The notes under the pieces were generated by a model, which saw nothing but the letters and a program-made list of their open reading frames with translations, did not search any database and had not been told where the DNA came from. Source: JBJEFI01 sp051873875 (lineage in GTDB: Bacteria; Bacillota; Bacilli; Bacillales; Bacillaceae_G). Taken from it: a stretch of 64,000 nucleotides of DNA. Shown here in pieces: positions 60,183-64,000 of this stretch. The stretch is from positions 248,001 through 312,000 of the forward strand of contig JBJEFI010000048.1 in NCBI GenBank assembly GCA_051873875.1, in the 5' to 3' direction. Within the stretch, counting starts at the first letter, position 1; each line of letters begins with the position of its first letter. The position numbers and the translations under genes are program-made.

Positions 60183-60602
60183 TTAAATATAAAACATATA
60201 TCCATCTTCCTCTTTATCATCACTATGAGAAGCTAAGTCATCTAGCGTCGTCGTATCTAGTACTCCTTTTACCGCATTACGAACACGTAACCATAATTCA
60301 CGTTTTGCTGGCTCTTCTTCCTCTAAAAAATCCACTACTTGAATCGGACCTTCCAACACTCGAATCACATCTCCAGCAGAAATTTCCGACGGTTCTTTAT
60401 ATAACATATATCCACCATAAGCACCACGAACACTTTTTACAAGGCTCGCATTTCGTAAAGGCGAAATTAGTTGTTCTAAATAATGCTCCGATAAATCATG
60501 AGCTTGTGCAATTGACTTCAAAGAAATCGGACCTTCACCATATCTTTTTGCTAATTCAATCATAATTGTTAATCCATATCGTCCCTTTGTTGAAATCTTC
60601 AC
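60183..60602 (-). CDS. cymR: Rrf2-family cysteine metabolism repressor CymR
   Basis: 139 residues. MKISTKGRYGLTIMIELAKR, winged helix to about 80, SVRGAYGGYML turn. It lacks the Fe-S Cys cluster of IscR, as does CymR, which acts with CysK. GTG 60602 start. First gene of cymR-iscS-mnmA. Confidence 0.92.
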   Translation of the reverse strand: MKISTKGRYGLTIMIELAKRYGEGPISLKSIAQAHDLSEHYLEQLISPLRNASLVKSVRGAYGGYMLYKEPSEISAGDVIRVLEGPIQVVDFLEEEEPAKRELWLRVRNAVKGVLDTTTLDDLASHSDDKEEDGYMFYI

Positions 60603-60719
60603 GTCTACACATCTCCATTCTTTTATCTTTATCCTATTAAATATACATCTAAACGAAAAATTTTTCTACAATTGAATGTGATATAATAATATAAAACTGA
60701 TGTATTAAGTAGGGATTAT

Positions 60720-61982
60720 ATGAAAAAACCATTAGCTGTTCAAATGAGACCAAAAAATTTAGACGATATTTTAGGCCAACAACACTTAGTTGGCGAAAAT
60801 CAAATTCTCCGCCGAATGGTAGAGGAAAAACAACTGTCTTCCATGATTTTATACGGAAATCCTGGTATTGGAAAAACAAGTATTGCCATTGCTTTAGCAA
60901 CAAGTATCGGCTTACCTTATCGTATTTTAAACGCAACTACTCACAATAAAAAAGACATGGAAGCGGTCGTAGCCGAAGCTAAAATGTCCAATGGATTAGT
61001 TCTTATTCTCGATGAGGTCCATCGCTTAGACAAAGGAAAACAAGATTTCTTACTTCCGCATGTAGAATCTGGATTGCTTACTTTAATTGGCGCAACAACC
61101 GCAAATCCATATTTTTCTATTAATCCAGCTATTCGAAGTAGATGTCACATCTTTGAATTACAACCTCTTACATGGAAGGATATTCACCTAGGATTAGAGC
61201 GAGCCTTAAAGCAAGAATATAGCAAAACAACTATAACAGAAGAAGCACTTCTTTATATCGCAAAGGGTGCAGGTGGAGATATTCGAACTGCTCTAAATGC
61301 CCTTGAATTAGCCATCGTCGTTGCCCCAACTGATTCTAATATGCATAAAGAAGTCACGTTAGCGATTGTCAAGCAATGTATGCAAAAAACGAGCTTTGTT
61401 CACGACAAAGATGGGGATGCTCACTACGATACACTAAGCGCTTTTCAAAAATCAATTCGAGGTAGTGATGTCGATGCTGCCCTTCATTATCTTGCTCGAT
61501 TAATTGTATCTGGAGATTTAGAAAGTATATGTCGTCGCCTTTTAGTTATTGCCTATGAGGATATTTCGTTAGCAAATCCAGATGCCGGAGCTCACACCTT
61601 AGCTGTAGTCCAAACTGTTGAACGTTTAGGATTACCAGAAGCTCGTATCCCCTTAGCAAACATCGTTATCGAACTTTGTTTATCACCAAAAACAAATGCT
61701 CCTTATATGGCTTTAGATGCTGCTATTGCAGATATTCACGAAGGGAAAGCTGGAGCCATCCCACTACACTTACGGGATGCCCATTACAAAGGTGCAAAAG
61801 AATTAGGAAGAGGAATCGAATACCTATATCCACATGACTTTCATTTAGGAAAATTTGGTGGATGGGTAAAACAAAACTATCTACCTGATTCATTAAAAAA
61901 CACCACTTACTACGCTCCGAAAGAAGCAGGTAACGAAGAAAGATTAAAAAAACTATATGAAGCTTTTAAAAAACAAAAATAA
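60720..61982 (+). CDS. rarA: Replication-associated recombination protein A
   Basis: 420 residues. AAA+ ATPase: MRPKNLDDILGQQHLV, Walker A GNPGIGKTS, Walker B LILDEVHRLDK, sensor LIGATTANPYFSI, Arg finger SINPAIRSR, and the C-terminal tetramerisation part (RDAHYKGAKELGRGIEYLYPHDF). Divergent from cymR as in Bacillus. Confidence 0.96.
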   Translation: MKKPLAVQMRPKNLDDILGQQHLVGENQILRRMVEEKQLSSMILYGNPGIGKTSIAIALATSIGLPYRILNATTHNKKDMEAVVAEAKMSNGLVLILDEVHRLDKGKQDFLLPHVESGLLTLIGATTANPYFSINPAIRSRCHIFELQPLTWKDIHLGLERALKQEYSKTTITEEALLYIAKGAGGDIRTALNALELAIVVAPTDSNMHKEVTLAIVKQCMQKTSFVHDKDGDAHYDTLSAFQKSIRGSDVDAALHYLARLIVSGDLESICRRLLVIAYEDISLANPDAGAHTLAVVQTVERLGLPEARIPLANIVIELCLSPKTNAPYMALDAAIADIHEGKAGAIPLHLRDAHYKGAKELGRGIEYLYPHDFHLGKFGGWVKQNYLPDSLKNTTYYAPKEAGNEERLKKLYEAFKKQK

Positions 61983-61983
61983 A

Positions 61984-62012
61984 CCTCTTACTATCTTCGT
62001 AAGAGGTCTCTT
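61984..62012 (+). terminator. Stem-loop after rarA
   Basis: ACCTCTTAC pairs with GTAAGAGGT; the tail CTCTTCATT is only moderately T-rich. Confidence 0.6.
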
Positions 62013-62056
62013 CATTATTCCATTTCAATTAAATAGCGAATAGAAATTGGAGCTAC

Positions 62057-62452
62057 TTACACATAGACACTCATATCAATTACTCGATATTTCTGTAAAC
62101 GCGCCATCATCTCTTCGTACTCCATACCTTTCAGTTCCTCAATAAACAGTCGAGACATAAAATGACATATAGTATCACTCCACATCATGCACCCTTCTGT
62201 CATATCATACAAAGCATCCTATAACCCTTCCTCCGCATATTTCGCAGCATTTCTTTCCATATGAGGCAATTGTTTAATATATTTCTCAGCCACTTCTACA
62301 CTTTCAATTTTTTCTCTAATCGGGAAAACAATGTTCAAAAATCTTTTTGCTACTTCCTCAGTAATTTTGTATCCTTCTAAAACATTTTCATATTTTTTCA
62401 TTTTTTCAAATTCTACTTTAGATATTTTTTCACATATAGATTCTACTTTCAT
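62057..62452 (-). pseudogene. Unknown helical protein interrupted by an in-frame TAG
   Basis: From ATG 62452 a 77-codon helical, Lys/Glu-rich frame (VEFEKMKKYENVLEGYKITEE) stops at TAG 62221-62219. Past the stop, in the same frame, 53 codons continue (DALYDMTEGCMMWSDTICHF..., ELKGMEYEEMMARLQKYRV) to TAA 62057. Composition on both sides is coding-like. The start has no clear ribosome binding site, so the gene is probably decaying. Readthrough or a base error are the alternatives. Family not recognised. Confidence 0.55.
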
Positions 62453-62876
62453 TTTACAAAATATGTTGTTTTAGTTGCTTTTTTATCTTAAGAACCACAC
62501 TTCTTGCCCTTTATTCTTTATTTAACACAAACATATGTAATGAATAATCTATCACAATCTTATTTTTTCTACATCCCTTTACAAATATCCTTTTCCAAAA
62601 AACTCTTCATTTCACAAAAAATAGAGTACAACTGTTAAATATCTCCATTTAATTGCCGTACTCCGTTTTTATCCAATATGTTCTTTTTGTTCTTCCTGAT
62701 TCATTTCTTTATCAGCCATTTTTACCATACTGGTCACATCTTCTCTCATTGTCACTTTATCCAACGATGAAGTTATCTTTTTTCCTTACTGATATTTGCT
62801 AAATATCTATTATTTTTTGTGGTATTCTATTTATATGCTGTTTTCGACGCAGAAAATATTAAAAGAACTATTTTTA
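62453..62876. other. AT-rich non-coding stretch
   Basis: No supported gene. A 28-codon minus-strand frame (62764-62679; ends DKEMNQEEQKEHIG) reads like a gene tail but has no start signal. Confidence 0.4.
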
Positions 62877-62913
62877 GACAAAAAAACATCCCTTTTTAAC
62901 TGGTTAAGGGATG
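62877..62913 (-). terminator. Terminator of the metallopeptidase-like gene
   Basis: Minus strand CATCCCTTAAC...GTTAAAAAGGGATG followed by TTTTTTT. Confidence 0.78.
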
Positions 62914-63924
62914 AAAAGGTGTATATGTAAACTGATAATTTATAGAGTCAAACACAACTATTTGAAATTCCCATTCTTCATTGTCATTAGGTTTCTGTAT
63001 GTGAATTGTATTTTTTCCTTTCTTTAATTCCTTCGCAAAATACGCTTTCGCTTTTGTTTCTCCTTTGGGGCGATACACTAGATAGCCATTTGTACGTTTC
63101 GAGTCGCTTTCCCACACAAAAGAAATATCTAAAATCGCAGAAGACTCTTGATTTACTTGAACACTATCCACTCTTGGGATTTCTATCCTTTGCAATTGAA
63201 TATTCTCTTCTCCGAAAGTTCCCCAAAAATCCAAGAGCTTTTGATTGTTCCACGGCGAAGACAGCCTCGTAGTGGCAGCTCGACCAAAGTGCTTTTTAGC
63301 GTTAGGTGAACCAAATACCATCACGTATTCATCCGCTAAAAGTTCCTGCGCAGACCATCGATAATCTTCGATTGTTTCCTTTTTATCATTCTTCCATTTA
63401 ATCTGACTGGTTTCTTGTTTCCGAATCTTTGCCCAATCAGTATTTTCCGATGCAGGATGTATACCTTTGTCAAGAAACCAATAATACGTATATACATGAC
63501 CATACTCATGTGATAGGAGATAGGCAAAATCCTCAACTGATTCACATTTATCGGCATTATATAGATAAATCACCGCATCCTTCTTCACTTTTTTAAAGGG
63601 CTCATACCAAGAAATATCTGATTCCCCAAGTGTATTACCTTTACCTTCTTTCAGTAATACCACTTTATCAAGTATACGAATTTCGCTGCTTATTTTATTA
63701 GCAAACAGTTCTTCTGATAAATCTTTTAGCTTTTCCTCTGTCCATGTATCCGAATCCGTTTCGAAAACAATACCCCACTCAGATGTATAAGAGTGAGTGG
63801 TTTCGTAAGTTACTGACGCACCAACTCCCTTGGCTATCTTTGGTAATAGTTGCACACCTGCAATCAAAGCACCTACAGCTACGCAAATTACTAACAAAAG
63901 ACGACCTATTCGTAACCCCTTCAT
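62896..63924 (-). CDS. Membrane-anchored HEYGH metallopeptidase-like protein
   Basis: 342 residues: N-terminal helix (IGRLLLVICVAVGALIAGVQLL), an extracellular region with DFAYLLSHEYGHVYTYYWF (HExxH zinc motif) and SAQELLADEYVMVFG, whose Glu/Asp may be the third ligand, and a C-terminal beta domain like fibronectin III (SAILDISFVWES...NGYLVYRP). ATG 63924 is six bases after GGGGGGA; the frame stays open to the window edge, so a longer protein is possible. Substrate unknown. Confidence 0.7.
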   Translation of the reverse strand: MKGLRIGRLLLVICVAVGALIAGVQLLPKIAKGVGASVTYETTHSYTSEWGIVFETDSDTWTEEKLKDLSEELFANKISSEIRILDKVVLLKEGKGNTLGESDISWYEPFKKVKKDAVIYLYNADKCESVEDFAYLLSHEYGHVYTYYWFLDKGIHPASENTDWAKIRKQETSQIKWKNDKKETIEDYRWSAQELLADEYVMVFGSPNAKKHFGRAATTRLSSPWNNQKLLDFWGTFGEENIQLQRIEIPRVDSVQVNQESSAILDISFVWESDSKRTNGYLVYRPKGETKAKAYFAKELKKGKNTIHIQKPNDNEEWEFQIVVFDSINYQFTYTPFHPLTS

Positions 63925-64000
63925 TCTACTTCCCCCCATCACCCATTCTTTTTTCTTTGCTTGAATTTGTTGAACCTTTACTGGCGCTTCTCTAATGCCC

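Noticed and set aside
62679..62764. Short minus-strand frame ending in a charged tail
   Set aside because: 28 codons with no ribosome binding site; could be a remnant but not supportable as a gene.
1..64000. CRISPR arrays, insertion sequences, prophage, tRNA or rRNA genes
   Set aside because: None recognised: no regularly spaced repeats, transposase or integrase motifs, cloverleaf-like segments or rRNA-like stretches were seen by eye.

Overview
This is about 64 kb of low-GC Firmicute chromosome, most likely a spore-forming member of the Bacillaceae. Evidence: strong GGAGG-type ribosome binding sites with frequent TTG/GTG starts, the rarA / cymR-iscS-mnmA order known from Bacillus, a T-box-controlled trp operon, ptsG / ptsH-ptsI, a Fur-boxed feoAB operon, and two small coat-like proteins (one Cys/Arg/Asp-rich, one Tyr/Gly/Pro-rich). 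No rRNA, tRNA, CRISPR array, transposase or phage block was seen. The species cannot be named from the sequence.

Layout. 1-11.8 kb: mostly membrane and envelope functions (CorC/CNNM protein cut by the window edge, GNAT, Ca/Na exchanger, frameshifted holin-like gene, CDF metal exporter, PadR regulator, LTA-synthase-family enzyme, UppP, glutaminase, NSS transporter). 11.9-18.3 kb: complete trpEGDCFBA operon on the minus strand behind a tryptophan T-box. 19-21.5 kb: Fur-controlled feoA-feoB plus a Cys-rich FeoB-associated peptide. 21.5-30.5 kb: scattered single genes (aldo/keto reductase, polysaccharide deacetylase, alaR-alaT, coat-like protein, DUF378, DUF1002, carbonic anhydrase). 30.6-37 kb: argG-argH behind an ArgR-type box, metI-patB, murB. 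37.2-41.7 kb: general PTS genes ptsI, ptsH and glucose-type ptsG. 41.9-45.6 kb: a three-gene minus-strand unit (unknown membrane-anchored protein, HAD phosphatase, secreted metallo-beta-lactamase-fold protein) and a divergent iron-dependent alcohol dehydrogenase.

45.9-52.7 kb is a sugar-PTS locus: nagB, a MupG-family (DUF871) 6-phospho-glycosidase-like gene, Lac/cellobiose-family IIA, IIC and IIB, a divergent RpiR-family regulator, and a second orphan IIC. Four copies of one 21-bp inverted repeat, (A/T-rich) TTTCA-N9-TGAAA, lie in its two intergenic regions. In three cases the repeat starts 0-5 bp after a candidate -10 box, so this is very probably the RpiR operator and ties the three transcription units into one local regulon. 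The regulator itself appears to start at an ATT codon.

53.6-57.8 kb carries nosD-nosL-nosY-nosF (copper/N2O-reductase maturation genes) without any nosZ in the window, followed by a BdbC-type thiol oxidoreductase and a membrane-anchored thioredoxin-like protein. 57.9-62 kb: mnmA, iscS, cymR and divergent rarA. 62-64 kb looks decayed or accessory: a gene interrupted by an in-frame TAG and a membrane-anchored HEYGH metallopeptidase-like protein.

Three genes carry single-base or single-codon lesions (near 3.8, 18.6 and 62.2 kb). They may be true pseudogenes or draft-sequence errors.
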